NCBI GenBank assembly: GCA_913064775.1
Contig: CAJYAD010000014.1
Span: forward strand, 1-64,000
Direction: 5' to 3'
Origin: an uncultured Albidovulum sp.
GTDB taxonomy: Bacteria > Pseudomonadota > Alphaproteobacteria > Rhodobacterales > Rhodobacteraceae
Length of the DNA stretch: 64,000 nucleotides
The notes below the pieces were generated by a model, which saw only the letters and a program-made list of their open reading frames with translations, searched no databases and was not told the DNA's origin. Below, piece after piece: positions 9,681-20,295 of the stretch (the first letter of the stretch is position 1; every line of letters begins with the position of its first letter). The position numbers were made by a program, and so were the translations under genes.

Positions 9681-9977
9681 TCAGCGGCCGGTGCAGGTCG
9701 ACATCTGCCCGAACCCGGCTGGCGAGCAGGCCCAGCTGCCGTCGCCCCAGAGGATTCCGCTGTCGCGCGTGTCATATTCGACGGGGACGACGCGGTCGGG
9801 CTGCGGCACGTTCTTGTTCGCGAACCAGTCGAAGCCCTGGTACAGGCCCATCGATGCGGTGCGCTGGAACGTTGCCGCGCGGGCCGCGACCTCACTCGAC
9901 GTGGCCACCGCGGGGGTCGCGGCGAGCGTCGCCACGAAACCCAAGGCACAAACCTTGAGAAGGCTCTTGCTGCCCAT
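9681..9977 (-). CDS. small secreted protein of unknown function
   Basis: MGSKSLLKVCALGFVATLAATPAVA signal-peptide-like N-terminus; last gene on the same strand as the EPS operon. Confidence 0.55.
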   Translation of the reverse strand: MGSKSLLKVCALGFVATLAATPAVATSSEVAARAATFQRTASMGLYQGFDWFANKNVPQPDRVVPVEYDTRDSGILWGDGSWACSPAGFGQMSTCTGR

Positions 9978-10350
9978 TCTGCCTCTCCATTCTTTCCGGC
10001 TCACCCGGTCGGACGCAGGCGCAGGCAGCATTGCCCGCGCGCGCGGCGAGGCTGCGGGGTGTAGGGCACAGCGTCACCCCGACAGGATAGTCAGCCAAAT
10101 CTGACCAATTGGAGAACGCGATCGCGGCAGGATCATGCCCTCGGGGAGTATTTGGAAACAATTCGGCTCAAATGCAGGATTGTGCAGCTGGCGCCAACGC
10201 CGCAATTTCCGGGATCGGACCGCAGGTCTTCGGTCGTTTCCTGGCGCGGGGCGGGGCGAGCGTCGCGCGCCCCGAAATGCGACAGGGCGGACCGAAGCCC
10301 GCCCTGCCGTCATCCTGCCATACCGGACCCCGCGATGGGGCGAGGGGCGC

Positions 10351-11337
10351 CTAGCTGTTCGGCAGCTTGATCACCCGGTGATGGATGCGCCAGTCCGGTT
10401 TGCCGTAGCCATGCGGCCAGGGATAAAGCTCGGGGTAGTTGAAGTAGACGAGGCCCACGAGCTGCGGATACCGGTTGCCGATGTTGCGGATCTCGTCCGT
10501 CCACTTGTCGACATAGGCCTGATCCCCGGAATAGCCCAGCTCCGCCACGACGACCGGCTTGCCGAACTGCGCCGCCCGGGCATAGCGCGGCCCCATGATC
10601 TCGTAGAAATCCCGGTCGTGGCCGTAGATGCCCCGGTCATAGGGCTGGTAGCCGAAGACCGAGATGCCGACGATGTCGACGTAATTGTCGCCGGGATAGT
10701 ATTTTGCCATGTCCTCGTTGCCCAACGGCGACCACATGTAGCGAATGCTCGGGGCGACCGCGCGGCAGATGTCGATCATCCGGCGGTAGGCGGCGATGTA
10801 GGTCGCGGGCTTCCAGCCGGCCCAGATGAACCGGTGCTTGTTGTCCATCTCCTGCGCCCAGCGGACGGTGACGGGGCTGCGCAGCGATCCCAGCTCGCTG
10901 CAGATCGTCGACATGTTCTTGTCGTAGCTGCCGTCGAAGATGCCGCGGATCAGGGCAGCGGGGGTGTTTCGTTCGGACTTCGACCAGGTCCAGGGCTCGA
11001 TCGTAACGAGAAGCGCGCGGTGGCGGGCCAGCGCATAGGCGTCCGCCCGCTGCAGCGAGGTCAGCGACACGTCTTCCCAGGGCATGAAGATATGCTCGAT
11101 CTGGACATAGGGATCGTTGCTGAAATCCCCGCCCGGATCGTAGACGCCGTAGGGCACGGTGCTGTGCGGCCCCATGGTGTCCGGCGCCGCGCCCGTCTGG
11201 GCGCCGATCACGGCATTCGTCCCGCTGCCCGTCGCGGCCACGGAGGCAGTCGACGCGATCACCGCGACGGCGCAGGCTGCAAGCCCCGAGGCCACCAGCC
11301 GCCGCCAGGCCGTGATCCGCTCCATTGCAACCTTCAT
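10351..11337 (-). CDS. GH26-like glycoside hydrolase, secreted
   Basis: Signal-peptide-like N-terminus, IFMPWEDVSL, VTVRWAQEMDNKHRFIWAGWKPATYIAAYRR, PVVVAELGYSG (candidate acid residues). Confidence 0.75.
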   Translation of the reverse strand: MKVAMERITAWRRLVASGLAACAVAVIASTASVAATGSGTNAVIGAQTGAAPDTMGPHSTVPYGVYDPGGDFSNDPYVQIEHIFMPWEDVSLTSLQRADAYALARHRALLVTIEPWTWSKSERNTPAALIRGIFDGSYDKNMSTICSELGSLRSPVTVRWAQEMDNKHRFIWAGWKPATYIAAYRRMIDICRAVAPSIRYMWSPLGNEDMAKYYPGDNYVDIVGISVFGYQPYDRGIYGHDRDFYEIMGPRYARAAQFGKPVVVAELGYSGDQAYVDKWTDEIRNIGNRYPQLVGLVYFNYPELYPWPHGYGKPDWRIHHRVIKLPNS

Positions 11338-11375
11338 CTCACTCTCCCGATCATGATGCCGGCACGGGCCATCGT

Positions 11376-13175
11376 TCAATTCCAACCCGGGTCAAACCGG
11401 TAGCTGATACGTCTCTGGTCGCCGCTTCCTGCGCCCGAAACCGCGAATTCCCGCTGCATGAGGTGGAACGGCGCCATCCCCGAGGTCAGCGCGCCGAAGC
11501 CCTCGTTGCCCCGCTCCATGAACCCGCCGATCATGACCACGAAGAGGCCCGCGACGGCGGAGATCTGCAGAAAGGCGTTGCCCAGCCGCGCGCCGCGCAA
11601 GAAGCCGTTCGTGCGCAGATGCTGGAAGACGATCACCGCGACCAGCACGCTGTAGGCAAGGCCGTTGAGCAGGACGAGTAGGTAGAAGCCCGCAGCGTCG
11701 GTCGAGCCGCCGAGGATCAGGACCGGCAAGAGGCAGCCGAGCGCCAGCCCGATATAGACGAGCAACACCCGCCACGGCAGGCTCCGGACCGCATTCTCGC
11801 CCTTGGGGGTGATGCGGAAATCGACGAACCCCCCGCGCAGACGGTCGACGATCGCCATGGTTATCCCCCACAGGACCCAGGGCCATTGCAGCAGCAAAAA
11901 CAGCGCCTTCTCCCACGAGATGACCGGCGCGTCGTAGGGCCGAAGCAGCCCGTCGCGACGGATGCGGTAGACGAAGACCGTTATCACCAGCATGGTCGGC
12001 AGCGCATGGCCGACGAAGGCTGGATAGGAGACGTTCGCGAAGGACCGGTCGAGGCCGAGCGCGATCAGCGGCAGCACGTACATCAGCGCCGTCGTCAGGG
12101 CGAAGATCAGATACCAGAGCTGGCAGAAGACGAACAGGAAGCGCAGCCTGAACGGCATCCCGGACAGGTAGCGCGAGGTGTGCCACAAAAGCAGGCTCAG
12201 CAGGCTTCGCGACCACTGGAATTCCTGGGTCGCAAGATCGGACACCGTCGCCGGCCCGTCGCCATAAGCAATCGCGTCGATCGCGTGGACGCCCTTCCAG
12301 CCCGTCGAATTCATCAGCATCGTGGTCGAATGATCCTCGGCCAATTCCGGCCCGAGCCCGCCGGACGTCCGCAGCGCGAAGGTGCGCACCGCGTAATGCG
12401 ATCCGATGCACATCGGGGCCAGGACGCCGGTATAGCCGGTCTGCAGGGCGCCGTGGAATGCCGACTCGACATAGAGGCGGGTGCGCGCAGCCCAGCTTTC
12501 GCGGGCGTTCGCGGAACAGATGCTCGGGGCCGAGACATAGCCCACACCGTAATCGTCGAACGGGCGCAGCATCTCGATCAGATAGCCCGGCTGCGGGACG
12601 TGATCGGAATCGAGCTGCGAGACGATATCGTAGTCGCGATAACCCCAGTGATCGTAGAAGAAGGCGAGGTTGCCTTCCTTGCAGCGCGTGCGGCGCGGCC
12701 AGACCGGACGGTGGTAATCGGCCCGGCCCTTCCGTGTCGAGACATTGACGCCGTGGGCCGCGCACCAGGCGAGCGTGTCCTCGGACGGGTCCTCATCGGC
12801 AAGCCAGGTGTCGTGCGGATAATCCTGCGCGAGCATCGCCTCGAGCGTGCGGCGCACGATCGCGAACGGCTCCGACGGGGTCTTGGTCGTGATCATCGCG
12901 ACGCGGTAGCGGCCCAGCTGGGGCGCGGGCGATGCCGGAACCCGCGCGCCGAGCATCACCCACATGAAATACGCCTGCAGCAGATAGATCCAGACCAGCG
13001 GCACCGTCGCCATGGTGAAGAGGATGACGCTCGTGATGTTTCCGGGCTGCAGCCACCAGATCCAGAAATAGGCCGTCGCGGCCAGCCAGATGACCGCGAA
13101 ACCCCGGTAGGCCCAGGCTTTGCGGCCCGTCAGCAGGGGCCGCAGATAGCGGTGTCTACGCTTTTTCGCAAACAC
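11376..13175 (-). CDS. processive GT2 glycosyltransferase (BcsA/Alg8-like polysaccharide synthase)
   Basis: Multi-TM; DEDPSED, QLDSDH (DxD), AEDHSTT (TED-like), TQEFQWSRSLL at the QxxRW position, FRITPKGENAV before the C-terminal TM helices. Confidence 0.88.
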   Translation of the reverse strand: MFAKKRRHRYLRPLLTGRKAWAYRGFAVIWLAATAYFWIWWLQPGNITSVILFTMATVPLVWIYLLQAYFMWVMLGARVPASPAPQLGRYRVAMITTKTPSEPFAIVRRTLEAMLAQDYPHDTWLADEDPSEDTLAWCAAHGVNVSTRKGRADYHRPVWPRRTRCKEGNLAFFYDHWGYRDYDIVSQLDSDHVPQPGYLIEMLRPFDDYGVGYVSAPSICSANARESWAARTRLYVESAFHGALQTGYTGVLAPMCIGSHYAVRTFALRTSGGLGPELAEDHSTTMLMNSTGWKGVHAIDAIAYGDGPATVSDLATQEFQWSRSLLSLLLWHTSRYLSGMPFRLRFLFVFCQLWYLIFALTTALMYVLPLIALGLDRSFANVSYPAFVGHALPTMLVITVFVYRIRRDGLLRPYDAPVISWEKALFLLLQWPWVLWGITMAIVDRLRGGFVDFRITPKGENAVRSLPWRVLLVYIGLALGCLLPVLILGGSTDAAGFYLLVLLNGLAYSVLVAVIVFQHLRTNGFLRGARLGNAFLQISAVAGLFVVMIGGFMERGNEGFGALTSGMAPFHLMQREFAVSGAGSGDQRRISYRFDPGWN

Positions 13176-14166
13176 CTGCGGTCCCTCCTGCCAGCCCGAA
13201 CCACGGCGCGGCGTCCGCGACGATCGACGCGATGTCCGACCGTTCCGCCCGGAACCCCCAAAGCCGCGCGGCGCGGCGCGGATCGGCGACGAGTTCCGGC
13301 GGATCGCCCGCGCGGCGCGGCGCCTCGATCACCGGCACCGTCCGGCCGGTCCAGGCGGCGATCGCATCGACGATCTCGCGCACCGAAAGCCCCCGCCCGG
13401 TGCCGAGATTGACCGCCTCGCTGTCGCCGCCGGCGATCAGGTGCTCGACCGCGCGGACATGGGCGCGGGCCAGATCCGTGACATGGATATAGTCGCGCAC
13501 GCAGGTGCCGTCGGGCGTGTCGTAATCGGTGCCGAAGATCTTCAGCGCGGGCCCCTGCCCCGACGCCGCCCGCATCGCCAGCGGGATGAGGTGGGTCTCG
13601 GGGTCGTGGCGTTCGCCGATGCGGCCCGCGGGATCGGCCCCGGCGGCGTTGAAATAGCGCAGGCTGACATGACGCAGCCCATGCGCGGCGCCGTGGTCGC
13701 GCAGCATCTCCTCGCTGATCAGCTTGGTACGGCCGTAGGGGTTGATCGGGCGCTGCGGCGTGTCCTCGGTGATCGGCAGCCTCTCGGGCTGGCCGTAGGT
13801 CGCGCAGCTCGACGAAAAGACGATCCGCGCGACGCCCGCGTCGCGGCACCCGGCGAGAAGGCCGATCATGCCGCCCACGTTGTTGTCGTAATACTTTCCG
13901 GGATCCTGCATCGACTCGCCGACATAGGCGCTGGCCGCGAAATGGATCGCGCAGGCCACCTCATGGGCCCGAAGTGCCTGCGCCAGCGCGCGCCGGTCAC
14001 GCACGTCGCCGCGCACCAGCGGGCCCCATTGCACCGCATCCACATGGCCGGTCGAGAGGTTGTCATAGGCCACCGGCACCGCGCCGGCCGCCGCAAGCGC
14101 GGCGCAGGCGTGCGAGCCGATATAGCCCGCGCCGCCGGTGACCAGAATGCGCATCCCCGTCAGCAT
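13156..14166 (-). CDS. galE: UDP-sugar 4-epimerase (GalE/UDP-xylose 4-epimerase type)
   Basis: MRILVTGGAGYIGSHAC, FSSSCATYGQPERLPITEDTPQRPINPYGRTKL (YxxxK), RDYIHVTDLA. Confidence 0.88.
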   Translation of the reverse strand: MLTGMRILVTGGAGYIGSHACAALAAAGAVPVAYDNLSTGHVDAVQWGPLVRGDVRDRRALAQALRAHEVACAIHFAASAYVGESMQDPGKYYDNNVGGMIGLLAGCRDAGVARIVFSSSCATYGQPERLPITEDTPQRPINPYGRTKLISEEMLRDHGAAHGLRHVSLRYFNAAGADPAGRIGERHDPETHLIPLAMRAASGQGPALKIFGTDYDTPDGTCVRDYIHVTDLARAHVRAVEHLIAGGDSEAVNLGTGRGLSVREIVDAIAAWTGRTVPVIEAPRRAGDPPELVADPRRAARLWGFRAERSDIASIVADAAPWFGLAGGTAGVCEKA

Positions 14167-15137
14167 CACGCCTGCCTCAGCCGCGCAAGCTCGCCCAGCC
14201 CGAGCTCGTTGCGGAAATAGGCGATCGTCCGGTCCAGCCCCTCGCTCAGCGCGACCTTCGGCTCCCATCCCAGCAGGGCTTTCGCCAAGGTGATGTCGGG
14301 CCGGCGCTGGCGCGGGTCGTCGACCGGCAGATCGCGAAAGCAGAGCCTGGAACTGGTCCCGGTCTTGGCAAGTACCAGATCGGCCAGTTCGAGCATCGTG
14401 AATTCGCCTGGGTTGCCGATATTGACCGGCGCCCTGGTGCCGGGCGGGGCGGCCATCAGGCGCATCAGCCCCTCGATCAGATCGTCGACATAGCAGAAAG
14501 ACCGGGTCTGCTGGCCCGTGCCGTTGACGGTCAGATCCTCGCCCAGAAGCGCCTGGGTGATGAAGTTCGACACGACCCGCCCGTCATCGGGCGCCATCCG
14601 CGGCCCGTAGGTGTTGAAGATCCGCACGATCCGCGTCTCGACGTCGCGGCGGGTGCCATATTCGAAGAACAGCGTCTCGGCGGCGCGCTTGCCCTCGTCA
14701 TAGCAGGCACGCGGGCCGCAGGCGTTGACCTGGCCGCGGTAGCTTTCCGGCTGGGGCGAGATTTCCGGGTCGCCATAGACCTCGGAGGTTGAGGCCTGCA
14801 GGATCCGCGCGCGCTTCTGCATCGCGAGGTTCAGCAGGTTCTTCGCGCCATAGATCGAGGTCTCGAACGTGTGGAACGGATCGGCCTGGTATTTGTTGGG
14901 CGAGGCCGCACAGGCGAGGTTGTAGATCTCGCTCACCGGCCCGTCGATTTCCAGCGGGTCGATGATGTCGTGCCGGATGAACTGGAACAGCCTGTTGTTG
15001 AAATAGGGCGCGATATTCGCAAGACGTCCCGTCAGAAGGTTGTCGACACAGATCACACGCGCGTTCCCGGCCAGAAGACGCTCGATCAGCGTCGATCCGA
15101 GAAAGCCGGCACCGCCTGCGACTACGATCGTACTCAT
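14166..15137 (-). CDS. UDP-glucuronate decarboxylase / UDP-xylose synthase-like extended SDR
   Basis: [92 protein letters not shown]. Confidence 0.88.
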   Translation of the reverse strand: MSTIVVAGGAGFLGSTLIERLLAGNARVICVDNLLTGRLANIAPYFNNRLFQFIRHDIIDPLEIDGPVSEIYNLACAASPNKYQADPFHTFETSIYGAKNLLNLAMQKRARILQASTSEVYGDPEISPQPESYRGQVNACGPRACYDEGKRAAETLFFEYGTRRDVETRIVRIFNTYGPRMAPDDGRVVSNFITQALLGEDLTVNGTGQQTRSFCYVDDLIEGLMRLMAAPPGTRAPVNIGNPGEFTMLELADLVLAKTGTSSRLCFRDLPVDDPRQRRPDITLAKALLGWEPKVALSEGLDRTIAYFRNELGLGELARLRQA

Positions 15138-15375
15138 TATTCGCGCCCTTCAAAGCCGGACATCCGGCACCTGTTCCTTGGGGGTCGGCGGAGTGTCGGC
15201 GCCCCTGCGTCCTGCTGGCGATCACCGCGCCAAGCGACCGGTTTCCGAACCTGCCGGACCACCTTGTCGGGCCTTCACGGCGGTGGGGTCAGACCCTGCC
15301 CCGCAACCGATCAGACCCATCGCTCGCCTCCGTAATCACGTCACTTTTCATGCCCTTGAGAGGTTCGGCGGTCGT

Positions 15376-16740
15376 CTAGTCGGAGGTCATCTCGACCGGA
15401 CGGATCATCATCGGCGCCATCACGTTCGGCACGATGACGCCGTTTCGGCAGATGTCGGTATTGAGGAAGTTGCGGCAGGCCATAGTCATCGCCAACAGCG
15501 TCGGGCGCGTGGCGTGGCCGTTCAGGGTGTGGCCATAGACGCCCTGGGCGCGCAGTTTCGCCTGGACGATGTAGACCGCGAGGTTCTCGTTCGCCGCCAC
15601 CAGCTGCTTGCCGAACCAGTCGGTACGCCAGCTGCGATGGTTCTCGAAGATCTCGTTGAACTTCTCGTAGGCCGCGACCGACCGGGCGTGCGACGCCTCG
15701 ATCGTCATGCTTAGCTGCGCAAAGGTCTCGGGGCCGAGCAGCAACCTGTAGGCGTGAAGAAACCTGGTCGCGTCGGCCGTCGATCTGGCGATGTTGTAGT
15801 GGTTCCCGTCGCGGCGAAGCCCGATCAGGTAGATCGCTGCGGTCCGGTTGCCGTCGTTCGCCGCCTGTTCGAGCAGGGCGAGCGCCTTGCGCCCGTTGCG
15901 AGGCACCCCGACGCCCCACATCTGGCGCTGCGCCTCCAGCACGGCGATCCGCGGCACGTGGTTGGCGCGGGCCTGCTCCGCATATTGCTCAAACGCCGCG
16001 TTCGACCGCTTGCCCAGATAGCCGTACATCTCGCCCTCGGCGAGCGTGGCCCAGGCCGACATCTGGCCCAGCTTCACCGCGCGAAGGAGGTAGGCCTTGG
16101 CCGCCTCGGGGTTGTCGCGGGTCCACATCAGGTCGGTTCCGTAGCTTTCCAGCCCGGCGCCGTTGCCGGCCCTGGCCGCCTTCTCGAACAGCGCAAGCGC
16201 CTTCGGCTTGTCCTGCGGCATCGCCCAGCCGCCGAGATAGAAGTTGCCAAGCTCGACCATCGCGCGATCGTCCCCGGCCGCGACCGCCTGCTGCATCAGC
16301 GCGACCCCGGCGCCGGTCTCGCGCGGCAGGCTCCAGCCCGAAATGAGCTGCGAGCCGAGGATGCGCTCGGCGTCGTGGTCGCCCGCGTCGACGGCCTTCT
16401 GCAAAAGCACGCGGCCCATCACCGGATCCGCGGGAACGTAATAGCCATCGAGAAGGATCTTCCCGAGACGGGTTTGCGCCGTCACGTCGCCCGCGGCGGC
16501 CGCCTTTTGCAACAGCGCGACCGCGCGCGCATTCGAACCGGAGCTGGTGCCGTCAAGCAGCGCGTCGGCCTCTTTTCGCAGGGTGGCGGCGTCGACCGCG
16601 CCGGACTTCTGCGATGCGGTGACGGGCTGCGATGCCGTCACCGGTACAGCCTGCTCGGCCCAGCCGAACGATGCACAGCAACTCAGCGCCGCTGCCCCTG
16701 CCACCAAGCGTGTGTATTTCCAGTTCATTGCCATCGCCAT
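15376..16740 (-). CDS. Sel1-repeat (AlgK-like) secreted protein
   Basis: Signal peptide then repeats such as GDVTAQTRLGKILLDGYYVPADPVMGRVLLQKAVDAGDHDAERILG. Confidence 0.8.
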   Translation of the reverse strand: MAMAMNWKYTRLVAGAAALSCCASFGWAEQAVPVTASQPVTASQKSGAVDAATLRKEADALLDGTSSGSNARAVALLQKAAAAGDVTAQTRLGKILLDGYYVPADPVMGRVLLQKAVDAGDHDAERILGSQLISGWSLPRETGAGVALMQQAVAAGDDRAMVELGNFYLGGWAMPQDKPKALALFEKAARAGNGAGLESYGTDLMWTRDNPEAAKAYLLRAVKLGQMSAWATLAEGEMYGYLGKRSNAAFEQYAEQARANHVPRIAVLEAQRQMWGVGVPRNGRKALALLEQAANDGNRTAAIYLIGLRRDGNHYNIARSTADATRFLHAYRLLLGPETFAQLSMTIEASHARSVAAYEKFNEIFENHRSWRTDWFGKQLVAANENLAVYIVQAKLRAQGVYGHTLNGHATRPTLLAMTMACRNFLNTDICRNGVIVPNVMAPMMIRPVEMTSD

Positions 16741-17317
16741 CGTCACTCCTGCACCCATTCTTCACCGTCCCGAGGGCCCAGTCTGGTGCCCGCCGCCTGC
16801 GCGTCCGGGCCTTGCTCGGGGCGCCGCGCCATGCCTGTCATTTCGCAATACGCCTCCGCCCCGCGCCGAAACGCAGGTCGTCGGGAAGAATTGCCGGGGT
16901 TTATCGCTTTGGCCCCACCCTCGCCGGGACACGCAGCCACAGACACCGCACACATCAAGGCCCCGCCCCGGGGCCAACGTCACATCTTTGTCGCCTCAGC
17001 TTGGAAAAGGTCGCCCTTCATCAGGAACTCAGGTAATTTCGTCAGCCCGTTGGTCCGGTCTCACGCACCGGGTTCCCCCGCCTCAGAGCGCGCCCCGTCT
17101 CGGCGGGCACGCGTTCCGGGTAACAGTCGAACGATCGAAGACAACCAAGCTCGTCGCAGTTCCACTCACCCCTTATCTGCGAGGGCCGTCCGATGATTGG
17201 GGGTGTGTTAAACACGCGACGCGATCAATCGACCGGCTTGCACCTTACCGAAGTACAGAGACCACTTGGCCGTATTTTCGTCAAGATTTCATCCCGGTTA
17301 TGACCAAATTTAGCCAC

Positions 17318-17337
17318 ATTTCACCAAGGTGTGAAAT
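17318..17337. promoter_or_regulatory. inverted repeat ATTTCAC-CAAGGT-GTGAAAT upstream of the EPS operon
   Basis: Perfect 7-bp arms, 6-nt spacer, inside an AT-richer intergenic patch. Confidence 0.4.
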
Positions 17338-17745
17338 TTCTGTTGGATGTTTCGATCCAATATATTTGTTTGGCAGGCATTGTCGCGGGTTTGTGAGCGC
17401 GCTCTCGAAGACGCGAGCGCTTTTCGCCCCGGACCGTCACCTTTCGCGAGACGATGCCGGCAGACGCCCCCTCCTCAAGCCGGTCTGAGTCGTCTTCAAG
17501 GCAAGAACAATCGCCCGGAACTGTTCAGTGCCCCGCGGAGCCGAAGGGCTGGCCGGACGCTCAGCTCCCGCGCGACGCCCGGCGCTATCCGCCGCCCTTC
17601 CCGTTTGGACCTCCGCGTCGCCGCGCTCAGCGCCAGCCTGTTGGCGTGTAGTTGTTCCATCCCGGATGATCACCTAAGCCCTCGGCGAGCCGCACTCTTC
17701 ATGGCAAGATCGGTTCTGAGGGAAGTTCGGAACCGGGGCGCGACC

Positions 17746-18714
17746 ATACTGATCCATCTTCATAGTCAAGCGACGACGACGCCGAAGGTCCGGGCCGCGA
17801 TACAGGCGAGCACGGAGACTGCGCCGGTGCTGGCCGAGCGTTTCGGGGTCACGGAGCAGACCGTTTACAAGTGGCGGCACCGCGACAGCGTCGAGGATCT
17901 CAGCCACACGCCGCACCGTCTCCAGACGACGTTGAGACCGCGCAGGAGGCGGTGGGGTGGCATTGCGTCGGGTGCTGCTTGTCTCGCTCGATGACCTGTT
18001 GGCTGTGGTGCGCGAGTTCCTGAACTCGAATGCCTCGCGGTCTGGCCTGGACCGCTGCCAGCGTCAGCACGGAGTGGGAAACCTGCGCGATCTGAAGGCC
18101 AGAGCACCCCAGCCGAAGCACAGTGGCTTCAAGGCATATGAGCCCGGCTACATCCACATCGATGTGAAATACCTGCCGCAAATGGCCGATGAGAGTTCCC
18201 GCCGCTATCTCTTCGTGGCAATCGACCGCGCGACACGCTGGGTCTTCATCCGCGTCTTCAAAACCAAGACGGCGGCCAACGCCCGGCGCTTCCTACGTGA
18301 CCTGGAACGCGCTTGCCCACTGCGCATCCGCACCGTTTTGACCGATAACGGCAAGGAATTCACCGATCGGCTCTTCGGTCTGCGCAAGCGCGCCGCGACC
18401 GGCCAACATGAGTTCGACACGCTGTGCGCAGCCTTCGAGATCGACCATCGGTTGACGCCGCCGAAGTTGCCTCAGACCAACGGCATGGTCGAGCGCTTCA
18501 ATGGCCGGATCGAAGAAGTCCTGCAAAGCCATCATTTCCGATCAGGCGAAGAATTAGAGACGACGCTGCACCACTACGTCTGGCTCTACAATCAGCAGCT
18601 TCCTCAATCAGCCTTGGACAGCAAGACGCCCTTGCTGGCGATGAAGGACTGGCACAAACTCAAGCCGGAGCTGTTCAAAAACAGCCATACTGCCTGCCGG
18701 GATGTGACAGCTAA
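17746..18714 (+). pseudogene. IS481-family transposase, frameshifted
   Basis: Frame 1 N-term (ATTTPKVRAAIQAS...HTPHRLQTTL), frame 2 core (FKAYEPGYIHIDVKYLPQM...VLTDNGKEF...PQTNGMVERFNGRIEEVLQSH), frame 1 C-term (QPYCLPGCDS*). Confidence 0.9.
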
Positions 18715-19263
18715 CGGACGGCGAGGCGGCCCTCGATCAGGGAGATATCCGGGGCGGGTGCGACGCCGTTGGAATGCGGGCCGAAATTGGGCCTGTGAGG
18801 GTCAAACACATTGTGGAACAGGTGGAGTGCACAGCATCGGAGTAGTACAGGCGCGTAAACGGCGCAGTAACTCGCCCATCGTCGGTCCAAGACGGTGACG
18901 AGCGGTCGAAGACAGAAACAATTGAGTTAGGCTCCAGACTTCGGTAACGGGGCCGTCCCAGTCAAGTGGTTAAGCGCATGCGAGGCCCGCCGCCGTGGTG
19001 CGGTTTTGAACATCTGGTCTTTCGAGGCCGTCCTTCTGACACTGCCGCCTTCGTCTGAGATCACCCGGGTGCATGCTTCGGTCCGTGGTCGGCGCGATGG
19101 CCGCCAACATGATGCTGGTTCAAATGCAATTCCGATGTGCCCATCTCATTGGCGTGCTCGATGTGGATCGGCAACAGTCCGGACCACGGCATCATCGGAA
19201 CTGCGTCCCTGGGGGACCTCGAAGGCCTGCAGTCAGGCAGGCAACGGTTCGAAACTCAGCTTA

Positions 19264-20295
19264 TCAGGCCGCACGGAGCACTGCGATTTCAGGTCGGAAG
19301 TCGGTGTCATCGACCCACATCCGGTGAAGGATCACCGCGATGCGTCGTGCCAGAGCGACCATGGCACGCTTTGCGCCACGGCGGCGAGCGACCTGCGCGG
19401 CCCATGTTCTCAGCCATGTCGATCGCCCGCGGTGCATCATGACGGTCGCGGCCTGGCACAGCGCACGGCGCAGGTTGACGTCGCCAGCCTTCGTGATGCC
19501 GCCCGAGACGTCGCGTTCACCTGATTGGTTCCGCGATGGAGTGAGGCCGACCCATGGTCCTACCCTTTTTGATGAGATGAAGCGGGCGGGGTCATCAACA
19601 GCGGACCGGTAGGTCAGCGCGACAACCGCGCCGATTCCGGGCATCGACATCAGCCGACCGCACACCGGATCATCCTGGGCCAGTTGGCGGACACGGCGCT
19701 CCAAGCCCGCCAGTTCCTTTCGCAGGGAGGCCCGAGCCCGGAGCATCGGCTCTGTCGCAGTTTCAAGCATCGGATTGCCTGCCGCCAGTTCGCGGATGCG
19801 GTATTCGAACCTGCCGCGCGATATGGAACCGACTTTGAGCCCGAAGTTCCGCAAAAGCCCGCGCAAGGACATTTCCAGAGCGATGAAGCCCTGCTGCACA
19901 GCCTGGCGAGCGCCGAGAACAGCCCGGACCTCCTGGGCTGAGACAGACTTGCAATGGACCGGCCGGAACCAGCCGAGGTGAAGCAGGCGCGCGATGCCCT
20001 CGGCGTCCCGCCGATCCGTCTTGATAGGCATGGCCTTCAGGGCCCCTTTCACCTGTCGGGTTTCCATCAGGACGACGTCTAGGCCGGCCTCACTCAGCCC
20101 GCGATGCAACCATTGCGACAAGGGACCGGCCTCGAGTCCGATGGCGGCAATGATGCCCTCTTGTTCGCCAATCCAACGCACCAATTCTTCCGGTTCGCTG
20201 GCGACCTGCGCCTCTTTCATGATCTTCCCATGCTCGCTGATCACGCAGATCGCGGTCTTCGCCAGCGACACATCCAATCCGACAAACAGTCTCAT
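19264..20295 (-). mobile_element. IS110-family transposase, apparently intact
   Basis: GLDVSLAKTAICV, GLEAGPLSQWL, KTDRRDAEGIARLL (DEDD), MPGIGAVVALTYRSAV, WVGLTPSRNQSGERD (Transposase_20). Confidence 0.95.

Noticed and set aside
13156-14166. Firm call as UDP-xylose 4-epimerase (uxe)
   Set aside because: Sequence alone cannot separate GalE from UDP-Xyl epimerase; context supports but does not prove it.
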